Shown here one piece after another: positions 8,085 through 17,077 of a DNA stretch of 64,000 nucleotides. The DNA comes from Malikia sp. (GTDB lineage Bacteria > Pseudomonadota > Gammaproteobacteria > Burkholderiales > Burkholderiaceae_C): NCBI RefSeq assembly GCF_028687635.1, contig NZ_JAQTZS010000006.1:90295-154294 (forward strand), written 5' to 3'. Position 1 is the stretch's first letter. Every line of letters begins with the position of its first letter. Made by a program: the position numbers and the translations under genes. The notes below the pieces were generated by a model. The model saw only the letters and a program-made list of their open reading frames with translations, had not been told where the DNA came from and searched no databases.

Positions 8085-9260
8085 TCAGAGCAGGGCGCCG
8101 CTCTTCTCGCCGCGCTCGTAGACCACATGGGCGCGGCCCACGATCAGCGGGTCGAGCTTGCCCACCGTCTCCAGGTCCTTGTTGCCGTAGTTGAGCTTGT
8201 GCAGCACGTAGCGCAGCGCGTTGAGGCGGGCGCGCTTCTTGCAGTCGCTCTTGATCACGGTCCAGGGGGCATCGGCGGTGTCGGTCTCGAAGAACATCGC
8301 CTCCTTGGCGCGGGTGTAGTCGTCCCATTTGTCGAGGCTGGCGAGGTCGACCGGGCTGAGCTTCCACTGCTTGAGCGGATGCACCTCGCGCTCTTTGAAG
8401 CGGCGGCGCTGCTCGGCCTGGCTGACCGAGAACCAGAACTTGATCAGGTGCACGCCGCTGCGCACCAGGTGGCGCTCGAAATCGGGGACCTGGCGCATGA
8501 ACTCCTGGTATTCGGCGTCCGAGCAGAAGCCCATCACGCGTTCGACGCCCGCGCGGTTGTACCAGCTGCGGTCGAACAGCACGATCTCGCCGGCGGTCGG
8601 CAGATGCTGGACATAGCGCTGGAAATACCACTGGCCGCGCTCGACCTCGCTCGGCTTCTCCAGCGCGACCACATGCGCGCCGCGCGGGTTCAGGTGCTCC
8701 ATGAAGCGCTTGATCGCGCCGCCCTTGCCGGCAGCATCCCGGCCCTCGAACAGGATCACCACGCGCTGGCCGGTTTCCTTGACCCAGGCCTGCAGCTTGA
8801 GCAGTTCGACTTGCAGCTGGTATTTCTGCGTCTCGTAGCTCGAGCGCCGCATCAGGTGCTTGTAGGGGTAGCCGCCGTCGCGCCAGTCGCTGGAGAGCTC
8901 GTCGTCGGGGTGGCCCTTGACCGGCACCGGCTCTTCGAGCAGGGCCTGGCGCAGCACGGCCAGGTCGTCGGCCGAGGCGCCTTCCAGCGTGGCGCGCAGC
9001 GCGGCGGCGCGCTGCGGCGGGGCCAGTTCGCGATTGTCGAGCAGGCCCTGCACGGCGGCCAGTTGCTGGTCCTGTGCCGCCGCGGTCGCTTGCTGGGGCA
9101 CATGGCGGGCTAGCGCGGTCGCTTCGAGCTTGGGAGCCGTATCGCCTTGCTTGACGGCGCGCGGCTTGGCCGGGGCCGCGGCGCGCTGGGTCTTGTCCGG
9201 GCCGGGGAGGTCGTTGGCGGAAAGGTCGTCCGGGAGCTTGGTGTTCAGGGTCTGGCTCAT
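8085..9260 (-). CDS. ppk2: Polyphosphate kinase 2 family protein with an N-terminal extension
   Basis: 391 residues. The C-terminal 270 are a PPK2 domain: Walker A FEGRDAAGKGG at 171-181, then the lid/Walker B stretch VLFDRSWYNRAGVERVMGF and the LKQWKLSPVD segment. PPK2 enzymes move phosphate between polyphosphate and nucleotides (NDP to NTP, or NMP to NDP in some classes). The first ~115 residues are Ala/Pro/Gln-rich with no recognised domain, an extension found in some PPK2 proteins. A second, shorter PPK2 lies at 21852 and PPK1 at 27812. Monocistronic, converging on the chemoreceptor gene. Substrate class cannot be fixed by eye. Confidence 0.92.
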   Translation of the reverse strand: MSQTLNTKLPDDLSANDLPGPDKTQRAAAPAKPRAVKQGDTAPKLEATALARHVPQQATAAAQDQQLAAVQGLLDNRELAPPQRAAALRATLEGASADDLAVLRQALLEEPVPVKGHPDDELSSDWRDGGYPYKHLMRRSSYETQKYQLQVELLKLQAWVKETGQRVVILFEGRDAAGKGGAIKRFMEHLNPRGAHVVALEKPSEVERGQWYFQRYVQHLPTAGEIVLFDRSWYNRAGVERVMGFCSDAEYQEFMRQVPDFERHLVRSGVHLIKFWFSVSQAEQRRRFKEREVHPLKQWKLSPVDLASLDKWDDYTRAKEAMFFETDTADAPWTVIKSDCKKRARLNALRYVLHKLNYGNKDLETVGKLDPLIVGRAHVVYERGEKSGALL

Positions 9261-9369
9261 GTAAAAAATTTCAAAATTGATGAAAAAATTTTGCCACGTT
9301 TTTATGATTGCATCGCATGTCCGACCAAACCATTTCGATGGCCGGCCCGAAACAGTTTAGCCGCCATGA

Positions 9370-10425
9370 TCAGGCGCGGCCGTCCTTGAGCGCGTGCGCG
9401 GCTTCGGTCACCAACCCCGGCCCGCTGTAGATCAGTCCACTGTAGATCTGCACCACATCGGCGCCGGCCGCGATCTTGGACAGCGCGTCGGCGCCGCTCA
9501 TGATGCCGCCGACGCCGATGATGGGGTAATCCTTGCCCAGCCGCGCGCGCAGCTGGCGGATCACGGCGTTGCTGGCTTCGAGCACCGGCGCGCCCGACAG
9601 GCCGCCGGCTTCCTCGGCGTGTTCCAGGCCCTTGACCGCTTCGCGGCTCAGCGTGGTGTTGGTCGCGATCACGCCGTCCATGCCGTGGCGTTTCAGGGTG
9701 TCGGCGATCACGGCGACCTGGGCCTCGTCGAGGTCGGGCGCGATCTTGACGAACATCGGCTTGTAGGCGCCCAGCTGGTCCGCCAGCTCGGCGCGCTTGG
9801 CCGCCAGCGCGCCGAGCAGCTGGTCGAGCGCCTCGTCGCTCTGCAGCGCGCGCAGGTTCTTGGTGTTGGGGCTGGAGATGTTGACCGCCACGTAGTCGGC
9901 GTGCGGGTAGACGCCTTCCAGGCAGACAAGATAGTCATCGGTCGCGCGCTCGATCGGCGTGGCGGCGTTCTTGCCGATGTTGAGTCCCAGCAGCATGCCG
10001 CCCGGCTTCGGATTCTGGCGCAGCCGGGAGCGCTTGACGTTGGCGATGAAGGCGTCGAGCCCCTCGTTGTTGAAGCCCAGGCGGTTGATCAGCGCGTTCT
10101 TCTCGGGCAGGCGGAACATGCGTGGCTTGGGGTTGCCGGGCTGGCCCTTCGGGGTCACGGTGCCGACCTCGACGAAGCCGAAGCCCAGGGCGCCCCAGGC
10201 GTCGATGCAGCGCGCGTTCTTGTCCAGCCCGGCGGCCAGGCCGACGCGGTTGGGGAACCGCAGGCCGGCGAGCGTGACCGGGTCGTCGATGCGCGGCTGA
10301 GCGGCCAGGCACATCAGCGGCGAGTGCTGGAGCTTTTCGAGCTTGTCGATCGTGAGCTCGTGCGCGACCTCCGGGTCCATGGCGAACAGCAAGGGGCGGG
10401 CGAGCGAGTAGGGCAGCATTGACAT
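9370..10425 (-). CDS. pyrD: Dihydroorotate dehydrogenase (quinone), class 2
   Basis: 351 residues, normal for class 2 enzymes. It oxidises dihydroorotate to orotate in pyrimidine synthesis and passes electrons to membrane quinone through FMN. The N-terminal helical membrane-docking segment ([19 protein letters not shown]) is characteristic of class 2. The active-site loop [11 protein letters not shown] contains the catalytic Ser, and FMN-binding glycine motifs ([12 protein letters not shown]) are near the C-terminus. It is divergent from rpiA with a 67-base gap that must hold both promoters. No anomaly seen. Confidence 0.97.
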   Translation of the reverse strand: MSMLPYSLARPLLFAMDPEVAHELTIDKLEKLQHSPLMCLAAQPRIDDPVTLAGLRFPNRVGLAAGLDKNARCIDAWGALGFGFVEVGTVTPKGQPGNPKPRMFRLPEKNALINRLGFNNEGLDAFIANVKRSRLRQNPKPGGMLLGLNIGKNAATPIERATDDYLVCLEGVYPHADYVAVNISSPNTKNLRALQSDEALDQLLGALAAKRAELADQLGAYKPMFVKIAPDLDEAQVAVIADTLKRHGMDGVIATNTTLSREAVKGLEHAEEAGGLSGAPVLEASNAVIRQLRARLGKDYPIIGVGGIMSGADALSKIAAGADVVQIYSGLIYSGPGLVTEAAHALKDGRA

Positions 10426-10492
10426 TGGATAATCTCGGATCTAGGCGGGCCGGATTCGGCCCCATCCGTCAATTCTCCCAGATTGCTTCCCC

Positions 10493-11179
10493 ATGACCAA
10501 TCCTTCCCTGACCCAAGACGAACTCAAGACCCTGGTTGGCCAGGCCGCGCTGCGCTACGTCCGGCCCGGCGAGATCGTCGGCGTCGGCACCGGCTCGACC
10601 GTCAACAAGTTCATCGCCGCGCTGGCGTCCATGAAGGACCAGATCAAGGGCGCGGTCTCCAGTTCCGAGGCCTCGACCGAGCGGCTCAAGGCGATTGGCA
10701 TCCCGGTGTTCGACTGCAACGAGGTCGACGAGCTGTCGGTCTATGTCGATGGCGCCGACGAGATCGATGCCAGCGGCTTCATGGTCAAGGGCGGCGGCGC
10801 CGCGCTGACGCGCGAAAAGATCGTCGCGGCCCAGTCCCGGCTGTTCGTCTGCATCGCCGACGAGTCCAAGCTGGTCAAGCGCCTGGGCGCCTTTCCGCTG
10901 CCAGTCGAGGTGATCCCGATGGCGGCGCGGCGCATCGCGCGCCAGTTCGAGGCGCTGGGTGGCCGCGCGACGCTGCGACTGAAGGATGGCGCGCCGCTGG
11001 TGACCGACAACGGCCAGCAGATCCTCGATGTGACCGGCCTGCGGATCGACGATCCGATGGCCTTCGAGGACATGGTCAACAACTGGCCCGGTGTCGTGAC
11101 CGTCGGCTTGTTCGCCTTCCAGAAGGCTGGCGTCTGCCTGCTCGGCACGCACGACGGCGTCAGGACGCTGGAATACTGA
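10493..11179 (+). CDS. rpiA: Ribose-5-phosphate isomerase A
   Basis: 228 residues, typical length. It interconverts ribose-5-phosphate and ribulose-5-phosphate in the pentose phosphate pathway. Signature segments are all present: [13 protein letters not shown] near the N-terminus, the catalytic DGADEID loop, and [14 protein letters not shown]. The start ATG 10493 opens the conserved core without extension. The rhombosortase gene begins some 40 bases after the stop on the same strand and could share the transcript. Confidence 0.97.
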   Translation: MTNPSLTQDELKTLVGQAALRYVRPGEIVGVGTGSTVNKFIAALASMKDQIKGAVSSSEASTERLKAIGIPVFDCNEVDELSVYVDGADEIDASGFMVKGGGAALTREKIVAAQSRLFVCIADESKLVKRLGAFPLPVEVIPMAARRIARQFEALGGRATLRLKDGAPLVTDNGQQILDVTGLRIDDPMAFEDMVNNWPGVVTVGLFAFQKAGVCLLGTHDGVRTLEY

Positions 11180-11220
11180 TCCGGTTGCGGGCGGCATCGG
11201 TGCGTCAGCGCCTGCGCGCC

Positions 11221-11793
11221 ATGGTGCCATTGGCGGCGGCGTTGCTGCTGCTGGCGCTGCAGCTCTGGCCCGGTGGCGCTGCCGCGCTGCGCTTCGAGCG
11301 CACGCGCTTCGTGCAAGGGGCCTGGTGGGAGCCGGTCAGCTCGCAGTTCGTGCATCTGAACCTGTCGCACGCGCTGGCCAATGCCGCCGCGCTGCTGCTG
11401 ATCGCCTGGCTGCTGCGCTCGCTGCTGGGCAGCGCGAGGCAGTCGGGCCTGCTGGCGGGTGCCCTGGCTGGCGTCGCGCTGCGGCTCGTCATCGATGTCG
11501 ACTGCGCCTACTACGCTGGCTTCTCGGGGGCGCTGCACGGCTGGCTGGGCGGCGCGCTGGCCGTCCTGCGCGAGCCGGCTGGCAGGTTCGCGCCCTGGCG
11601 CTGGGGCCTGCTCGGGCTGCTCTTGCTCAAGGTCGGACTCGAACTGGCTGGCCGGCTGCCGACGGCCTGGAATTTCCCGGTCTATTACCCCTCACACGCG
11701 GCCGGACTGGCGGGCGGACTGTGCGCGGCCGGATTCATGCGGCTGGCAGGCCGCACGCGGGCCTCGCTTGAAGCGCACCAGCAACGCGGCTGA
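11221..11793 (+). CDS. rrtA: Rhombosortase (rhomboid-family intramembrane protease for GlyGly-CTERM proteins)
   Basis: 190 residues from ATG 11221; in-frame GTG 11200 and TTG 11185 are alternative starts. About six membrane segments. Motifs fit the rhombosortase branch of rhomboid proteases: HLNLSHALANA on an early helix, the catalytic Ser102 in GFSGALHG, and His159 in YYPSHAAGL. These enzymes cleave the C-terminal GlyGly-CTERM anchor of selected exported proteins. The neighbour on the opposite strand is a subtilisin-like protease carrying such a tail, and the two genes overlap by 102 bases at their 3' ends. Family is well supported; the enzyme-substrate link is inferred from adjacency. Confidence 0.88.
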   Translation: MVPLAAALLLLALQLWPGGAAALRFERTRFVQGAWWEPVSSQFVHLNLSHALANAAALLLIAWLLRSLLGSARQSGLLAGALAGVALRLVIDVDCAYYAGFSGALHGWLGGALAVLREPAGRFAPWRWGLLGLLLLKVGLELAGRLPTAWNFPVYYPSHAAGLAGGLCAAGFMRLAGRTRASLEAHQQRG

Positions 11794-13401
11794 AAGCAGG
11801 GCCAGCAGCTCGGGCCAGCCTGCCGAGCCGCCGCCGCCGGAGCTGGGGTTTTCTGCCGGCAGCTCAGGCGCCGGGTGGGCTTGCAGCCAGTTCACCGCCG
11901 CCGCCGCATCCAGCATGCCGGCGCCACAGCGCCGCTCGCCCGCGCAGTAGCTGTTGTCTGGGTAGGCGCGCGCCGATTGCATCAGCGCGACCTGAACCTG
12001 GTCGGGGGTCCAGTTGGGCTGCTGGCCGAGCAGCAGCGCTGCCACTCCCGAGACATGGGCGGCCGCAATGCTGGTGCCGTTCACGAAATCGTAGCTGTTG
12101 GAAGTCGTGTAGAGCGAGTCGTTGTCGTTGGTCAGCCGCTTCACGCCCTGGCCGCCACCCGGCGCGCTGAGCGTGGCGTCGGGACTGGCGTTGGAGTAGG
12201 ACGCCAGATCGCCGCGCCGGGTATGGGCCGTCACCGAGATCACGCCCCGGCAGTTGGCGGGCTGGCTCATCGCTGTCGTGACGAGCGGGCCCTCATGGTT
12301 GCCCGCCGCCGCGACCACCAACGCGCCTCGCTCGCGGGCCCGGTCGACGGCCTCCTGGAAGGCATTGCCGCAGCTGCCGTCGGCCCCCATGCTCAGGTTG
12401 ATGACGCGTGCCCGGTTGGGGTTGATGGCTGGCGCATCGAAGCGCGACGGTACCGCGGGTACCGCCAGACCCACGGCCCAGAACACCCCGGCAATGACGT
12501 CCGAGACATAGCCGCCGCACTTGCCGAACACCCGCACCGGCAATATCCGGGCCGCCGGTGCGATGCCCGCGATGCCCCGCCCGTCGTCGGCCATGGCCGC
12601 GATCGTGCCGGCCATCATCGTGCCGTGCCAGCTGCTGGCACTCACCGTGCAGCCCGCGAACACGGCCTGTTCAATGTCCTGTCCGCTGACCCAGTCGCCG
12701 GGGTCGCTCGGGTCGCTGTCCCATTGGCCGTTCTGGTCATTGGCGGTGTCGGGGTCGCTGACGAAATCGTGGCCCGGCAATATCCGGCCTGCCAGTTCGG
12801 CGTGGGGTCTGATCCCGGTGTCGAGCACGGCGACGACCACGCCCGGCCCGGACGCAATCGCTCCCCGTGCGAAATCCCAGGCGCCCGGCAGGTTGCTGGC
12901 GCCTTCCATTCCCGGGGCCGGTGGCTGCAGGTTCCACTGGCGCGTCCCGTAATACGCGTCATTGGGCACGAACTGGGGGTAGATGGGCTCGTCGATTTCG
13001 GCGTATTCGACCCTGGGGTCCTGGTTCAGCTGCCGGACCAGCTGCTGCATCCCGGTCCGGGTCAGTCGGCGCTCGGTCGCGGCGACATGCAGATCGGCGC
13101 CGAGGGACTTGTGCAGGGAAAAATGCACCGATCCCAGCGCTGACCCGTTGGGTGGCATGCGCTGGGCGAGGTCGCCGATCTCGAGTGCGGCGGTCCGGGT
13201 CTGGATCGATGCCACGCCAGCACGGGCCGGCCTGAGCTTGACGATCAGGCGTTGGTGAAGGCGTGCATCCGGGGCTATGACCAGTCTGGCGCTGGCTGAC
13301 TCGGGTGTGTGAACGGCTGCTTGAATGCTGGCCGGCGACAGCGCGCCGGCCAGGGCGGTCAGACCCCAGGCGATCAGCCCGGTCCTGGCGATTTGAATCA
13401 T
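11692..13401 (-). CDS. Secreted S8 (subtilisin-like) serine protease with GlyGly-CTERM anchor
   Basis: 569 residues from ATG 13401, chosen because GGAGGG lies just upstream and the reading then opens with a signal peptide (MIQIARTGLIAWGLTALAGA). Catalytic triad of the S8 family: Asp194 in VAVLDTGIRPH, His259 in SSWHGTMMAGT, Ser444 in NGTSIAAAHVSG. A propeptide-like region covers about 30-140. The C-terminus (about 522-546) is a GlyGly-CTERM signal: SSGGGGSAG, a hydrophobic helix, then RFKR. After that come 23 further residues, longer than the usual tail, encoded in the part that overlaps the rhombosortase gene. Probably exported, then processed by that rhombosortase. Confidence 0.92.
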   Translation of the reverse strand: MIQIARTGLIAWGLTALAGALSPASIQAAVHTPESASARLVIAPDARLHQRLIVKLRPARAGVASIQTRTAALEIGDLAQRMPPNGSALGSVHFSLHKSLGADLHVAATERRLTRTGMQQLVRQLNQDPRVEYAEIDEPIYPQFVPNDAYYGTRQWNLQPPAPGMEGASNLPGAWDFARGAIASGPGVVVAVLDTGIRPHAELAGRILPGHDFVSDPDTANDQNGQWDSDPSDPGDWVSGQDIEQAVFAGCTVSASSWHGTMMAGTIAAMADDGRGIAGIAPAARILPVRVFGKCGGYVSDVIAGVFWAVGLAVPAVPSRFDAPAINPNRARVINLSMGADGSCGNAFQEAVDRARERGALVVAAAGNHEGPLVTTAMSQPANCRGVISVTAHTRRGDLASYSNASPDATLSAPGGGQGVKRLTNDNDSLYTTSNSYDFVNGTSIAAAHVSGVAALLLGQQPNWTPDQVQVALMQSARAYPDNSYCAGERRCGAGMLDAAAAVNWLQAHPAPELPAENPSSGGGGSAGWPELLALLSAALLVRFKRGPRAACQPHESGRAQSARQSGRV

Positions 13402-13449
13402 TCTGAGGCCCTCCATGCCGGAGAGCCTCCCAGCCCTCTGGCGAGGATG

Positions 13450-15531
13450 TTAGCCCGCCATGCCCTGATGGCGCAACAGCGCGTCAATGCTTGGCTCGCG
13501 ACCACGGAAGGCCTTGAACGAGTCCATCGCGGGCCGACTGCCGCCGGCTTCGAGCACCTCGCGCCTAAAGCGCCGGCCGGTTTCGAGGTCCAGCGTGCTG
13601 CCGCCGTTGGCCGGTGCGGCCTCCTCGAAGGCCGCGTAGGCATCGGCGCTCAGCACCTCGGCCCATTTGTAGCTGTAGTAGCCCGCCGCGTAGCCGCCCG
13701 CGAAGATATGGCTGAAGGTGTGCGGCGTGCGGCTGTAGGCCGGCGGCTGGATCAGCGCGACCTCGCCACGCACCTGCTGCTGCAGCGCCATGAAGTCGCC
13801 GTCCGCCGCGCCGCCGCTGTGCAGCAGCATGTCGAACAGCGAGAACTCGATCTGGCGCAGCGTCTGCAGCCCGCTCTGGAAGTTCTTGGCCGCCAGCATC
13901 TTGTCGAACAGCTCCCTGGGCAGCGGCGCGCCAGTGTCGACATGCGCGGTCATGCCCGAGAGCACATCCCATTCCCAGCAGAAGTTCTCCATGAACTGGC
14001 TCGGCAGCTCGACCGCGTCCCACTCGACGCCGCTGATGCCGGACACATCGCGCTCCCGGACCTGGGTCAGCAGGTGGTGCAGGCCGTGGCCGAACTCGTG
14101 GAACAGCGTGATGACGTCGTCATGCGTCAGCAGCGCCGGCTTGGTCCCGACGGCCTCCGAGAAGTTGCACACCAGCTGCGCCACCGGCGTCTGCAGGCGG
14201 GCGTCATCGGGGCGCAGCCAGCGCGCGCGCACATCGTCCATCCAGGCGCCGCCGCGCTTGCCCGAGCGCGCGCCCGGGTCGAGGTAGAACTGGCCGATCA
14301 GCTGGCCCGAGCGTTCGAGTCGGAAGCACTTGACGCTGGGATGCCAGACCGGCGCCTGGTCGGGGTGGATCTGCACCTCGAACAGGGTCTCGACGATGCC
14401 GAACAGGCCCTCGAGCACCTTGGGCGCGGTGAAGTAGGGCTTGACGTCCTGCTCGCTGTAGGCGTAGCGCGCCTGGCGCAGCTGCTCGCCGATGTAGGGC
14501 CAGTCCCAGGCCTGCGGGTCGGTGAGACCCAGCGACTCGGCCGCGAACGCGCGCATGTCGGCCAGGTCCTGCTCGGCGTAGGGGCGGGCCTTGACGGCGA
14601 GCTCGCGCAGGAAGGCGATGACCTGCTCAGCCGATTCCGCCATCTTGGGCACCAGCGAGACGGCGGCGAAATGCGGGTAGCCCAGCAGCTGGGCCTCTTC
14701 CTGGCGCAGCGCCAGCAGCTCGCGGATGATGGCGCCGTTGTCGAACTTGACCGCATCGCCCTCGGCCTGGTCGCTGGCGCGGGTGACGTAGGCGCGGTAG
14801 AGCTTCTCGCGCAGGCCGCGGTTGCGGCCGAACTGCATCAGCGGCAGGTAGCAGGGCAGCTTGAGCGTGAGCTTGTGGCCGTCCTTGCCTTCGGCTTCGG
14901 CGGCGGCGCGGGTGGCGGCCCGCGTGTCCTCGGGCACGCCGTCGAGCTCGTCGGTGCTGGTGTAACAGGTCCAGGCATCGGTCGCGTCGAGCGCGTTCTC
15001 GCTGAACTTCTGGCCCAGCTCGGCCTGGCGCTCCTGGATCGAGGCAAAGCGCTCCTTGGCCTCGCCCTGCAGCTCGGCGCCGCCCAGCACGAAGCCGCGC
15101 AGCGCGTTGGTGCGGGCCTGGGTCTGCTCGGCGTTCAGTCGCGCCGGGTCCATCGCCTTGTACTTGGCATAGAGCCGTTCGTCGGCGCCCATGCGGGTCC
15201 AGAACTCGGTGATGCCAGGCAGGGCGGCGTTGTAGGCGGCGCGCAGCTCGGGCGTGTCGGCCACGCTGTTGAGGTGACTGACCGCGCCCCAGGCCCGGCC
15301 CAGGCGCTCGGTCGCTATGTCGAGCACGCGCGCCATGGCCTCCCATTCGGCCGGGTAGTCGGCGGCCACGACCTGTTCGAGCGCCTGCTCGGCGGCCTGT
15401 TGCAGCTGGGCGATGGCGGGCTCGACATGCTCGGGCTGGATCGCGTCGAACAGCGGCAGGTCGGCGAAGTCGAGCAGCGGGTTGGCGACGCTGCTCAGGG
15501 CGACGGATTCGGGGACGGTGGTGGCGTTCAT
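13450..15531 (-). CDS. prlC: Oligopeptidase A (M3 family zinc metallopeptidase)
   Basis: 693 residues from ATG 15531 (MNATTVPESVAL), the normal length for PrlC/OpdA; the frame is open further upstream but without conserved sequence. The zinc site is HEFGH at 478-482 (context FHEFGHGLHHLL) with the downstream Glu in the expected region. It is a cytosolic enzyme degrading signal peptides and short peptides. It follows the S8 protease on the same strand with no apparent operon link, and the yhbY terminator lies just upstream. No anomaly. Confidence 0.96.
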   Translation of the reverse strand: MNATTVPESVALSSVANPLLDFADLPLFDAIQPEHVEPAIAQLQQAAEQALEQVVAADYPAEWEAMARVLDIATERLGRAWGAVSHLNSVADTPELRAAYNAALPGITEFWTRMGADERLYAKYKAMDPARLNAEQTQARTNALRGFVLGGAELQGEAKERFASIQERQAELGQKFSENALDATDAWTCYTSTDELDGVPEDTRAATRAAAEAEGKDGHKLTLKLPCYLPLMQFGRNRGLREKLYRAYVTRASDQAEGDAVKFDNGAIIRELLALRQEEAQLLGYPHFAAVSLVPKMAESAEQVIAFLRELAVKARPYAEQDLADMRAFAAESLGLTDPQAWDWPYIGEQLRQARYAYSEQDVKPYFTAPKVLEGLFGIVETLFEVQIHPDQAPVWHPSVKCFRLERSGQLIGQFYLDPGARSGKRGGAWMDDVRARWLRPDDARLQTPVAQLVCNFSEAVGTKPALLTHDDVITLFHEFGHGLHHLLTQVRERDVSGISGVEWDAVELPSQFMENFCWEWDVLSGMTAHVDTGAPLPRELFDKMLAAKNFQSGLQTLRQIEFSLFDMLLHSGGAADGDFMALQQQVRGEVALIQPPAYSRTPHTFSHIFAGGYAAGYYSYKWAEVLSADAYAAFEEAAPANGGSTLDLETGRRFRREVLEAGGSRPAMDSFKAFRGREPSIDALLRHQGMAG

Positions 15532-15616
15532 GTCAGGCAGTTGGGGCTGGTGGCGGGAGATTGCAAGGTGGCTGGATGGGTGATTATCGGGTGCCGTCGC
15601 TGCCGGGTGCGCACAC

Positions 15617-15640
15617 AAAAAAGCCAACCTCGCGGTTGGC
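15617..15640 (-). terminator. Rho-independent terminator after yhbY
   Basis: On the minus strand GCCAACC, a four-base loop and GGTTGGC form a perfect 7-bp stem followed directly by TTTTTTGTG. It lies between the yhbY stop and the prlC start. Confidence 0.8.
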
Positions 15641-15700
15641 CTGAAAGTGAGCTGGCGGCTGATTCTCAGCAACCAGTCGCGTCCACACGGGACGCCCGCA

Positions 15701-16177
15701 TTATTTCTGGTGGGTCTTCTTGCTGCTCTTCTGGGTCGGCTTCTTGGCCCGCTTGACCAGGCCGCCGAAGGTCAGGCGCTCGTTGCCGAGCACGCGGACT
15801 TGCTTGACCTCGGGGCGCTGGCCGCCCTTGGAGCTGTACTTGAGGACCTTGACATCGCGCGGGCCCGGCATGCGGTCCTCGTCGATGGCCTTTTCCTTCT
15901 CGGGGATCGGGCGCCAGAGCACCAGCAGCTTGCCGATATGCTGGATGGCGGCGGCGTCGAGTTCCTCGGCGAGTTGCTCAAGGTAGGCGGCGCGCTGGTC
16001 GCGGTCATCGGAGAAGACGCGCACCTTGATCAGGCCATGGGCCTTGAGCGCGGCGTCGACTTCCCTCTTGACGGCTTCGGTCAGGCCATCGCCGCCGATC
16101 AGGACGACCGGGTCGAGATGGTGGGCATCCGAGCGGAAGGGTTTGCGCTGGGCGGGTGTCAGAATGATTTGAGGCAT
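15701..16177 (-). CDS. yhbY: CRS1/YhbY-domain RNA-binding protein
   Basis: 158 residues from ATG 16177 (MPQIILTPAQR), the conserved N-terminus of the family. The CRM fold covers about 1-95 with the GG.G pattern in LIGGDGLTEAV and HGLIKVRVF. The remaining 60 residues are basic (KRAKKPTQKSSKKTHQK) and probably bind RNA non-specifically. YhbY associates with the pre-50S ribosome. Divergent from rlmE with a 103-base gap, the arrangement common in Burkholderiales. The C-terminal extension is longer than in the E. coli protein (97 residues). Confidence 0.93.
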   Translation of the reverse strand: MPQIILTPAQRKPFRSDAHHLDPVVLIGGDGLTEAVKREVDAALKAHGLIKVRVFSDDRDQRAAYLEQLAEELDAAAIQHIGKLLVLWRPIPEKEKAIDEDRMPGPRDVKVLKYSSKGGQRPEVKQVRVLGNERLTFGGLVKRAKKPTQKSSKKTHQK

Positions 16178-16280
16178 GGCGCGATTATCCCGGATCGTCC
16201 GCTCCGGTGGAACTGCGGCTTCGAGCGCGCTAGGAGGCACGCCGGCAAGATGGTAGCCGACGTGGGACAATCGAAGCTGC

Positions 16281-16949
16281 ATGAAAGTAAAAACGCAGAG
16301 CAAGAAGGTCAACAAGGCCTGGCTGAACCAACACGTCAACGATCCCTGGGTCAAGCTGGCCCAGCGCGAGGGCTATCGCGCGCGCGCCGCGTACAAGCTC
16401 AAGGAGATCGATGAAACCTTCCACCTGATCCGGCCCGGCCACTGCGTGGTCGACCTGGGCTGCGCGCCCGGGGCCTGGAGCCAGTACCTGCGCCGGCGTC
16501 TGTCGCCGACGGGCGCGGCGGTGGGCGAGCTCAACGGCATGATCGTCGGCCTCGACCTGCTGCCGATGGAGCCGATCGAGGGGGTTCAGTTCATCCAGGG
16601 CGACTTCCGCGAGGAGGCCGTGCTGGCCCAGCTGGAGGACAAGCTGCTGCTGCCCGACGGCGGCCACCGCCCGGTCGATGCCGTGGTGTCGGACATGGCG
16701 CCCAATCTGTCGGGCGTGGATTCGGTCGATGCCGCGCGCATCGCGCTGCTGGTCGAGCTGGCGGTGGACTTCTCCAAGGCCCACCTCAAGCCCGACGGCG
16801 CGCTGGTGGTCAAGCTCTTCCATGGCGGCGCCTACCAGGACATGGTCAAGCTGTTCAAGGACAGCTTCAAGCTGGTCAAGCCGATCAAGCCCAAGTCCTC
16901 GCGCGACAAGTCGTCTGAAACCTTTCTGGTCGGAATCGGTCTCAAGTAA
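16281..16949 (+). CDS. rlmE: 23S rRNA (uridine-2'-O) methyltransferase
   Basis: 222 residues, the usual RlmE/FtsJ/RrmJ size. The AdoMet motif [14 protein letters not shown], the SDMAPNLSG segment with the catalytic Asp, and VVKLFHGG with the catalytic Lys are all present. It methylates U2552 of 23S rRNA in the A loop of the 50S subunit, a late assembly step. It precedes ftsH on the same strand (128-base gap), as in many proteobacteria. No anomaly. Confidence 0.97.
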   Translation: MKVKTQSKKVNKAWLNQHVNDPWVKLAQREGYRARAAYKLKEIDETFHLIRPGHCVVDLGCAPGAWSQYLRRRLSPTGAAVGELNGMIVGLDLLPMEPIEGVQFIQGDFREEAVLAQLEDKLLLPDGGHRPVDAVVSDMAPNLSGVDSVDAARIALLVELAVDFSKAHLKPDGALVVKLFHGGAYQDMVKLFKDSFKLVKPIKPKSSRDKSSETFLVGIGLK

Positions 16950-17077
16950 AGCGGCATGGGTTCTTGCCATCCCCGGCATTGGCAACGGTTGTGACCCGCC
17001 TGTGTCAGGCCGGCGCTTGAAAGACCTAGAATGGCGCCCATCTATCAGTACATTGCGTTTTCGTTCGGGAGTCCGTT

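Noticed and set aside
13309..15756. 815-codon plus-strand reading frame opposite prlC
   Set aside because: Antisense to an intact M3 peptidase; composition typical of shadow frames, no motif or ribosome binding site.
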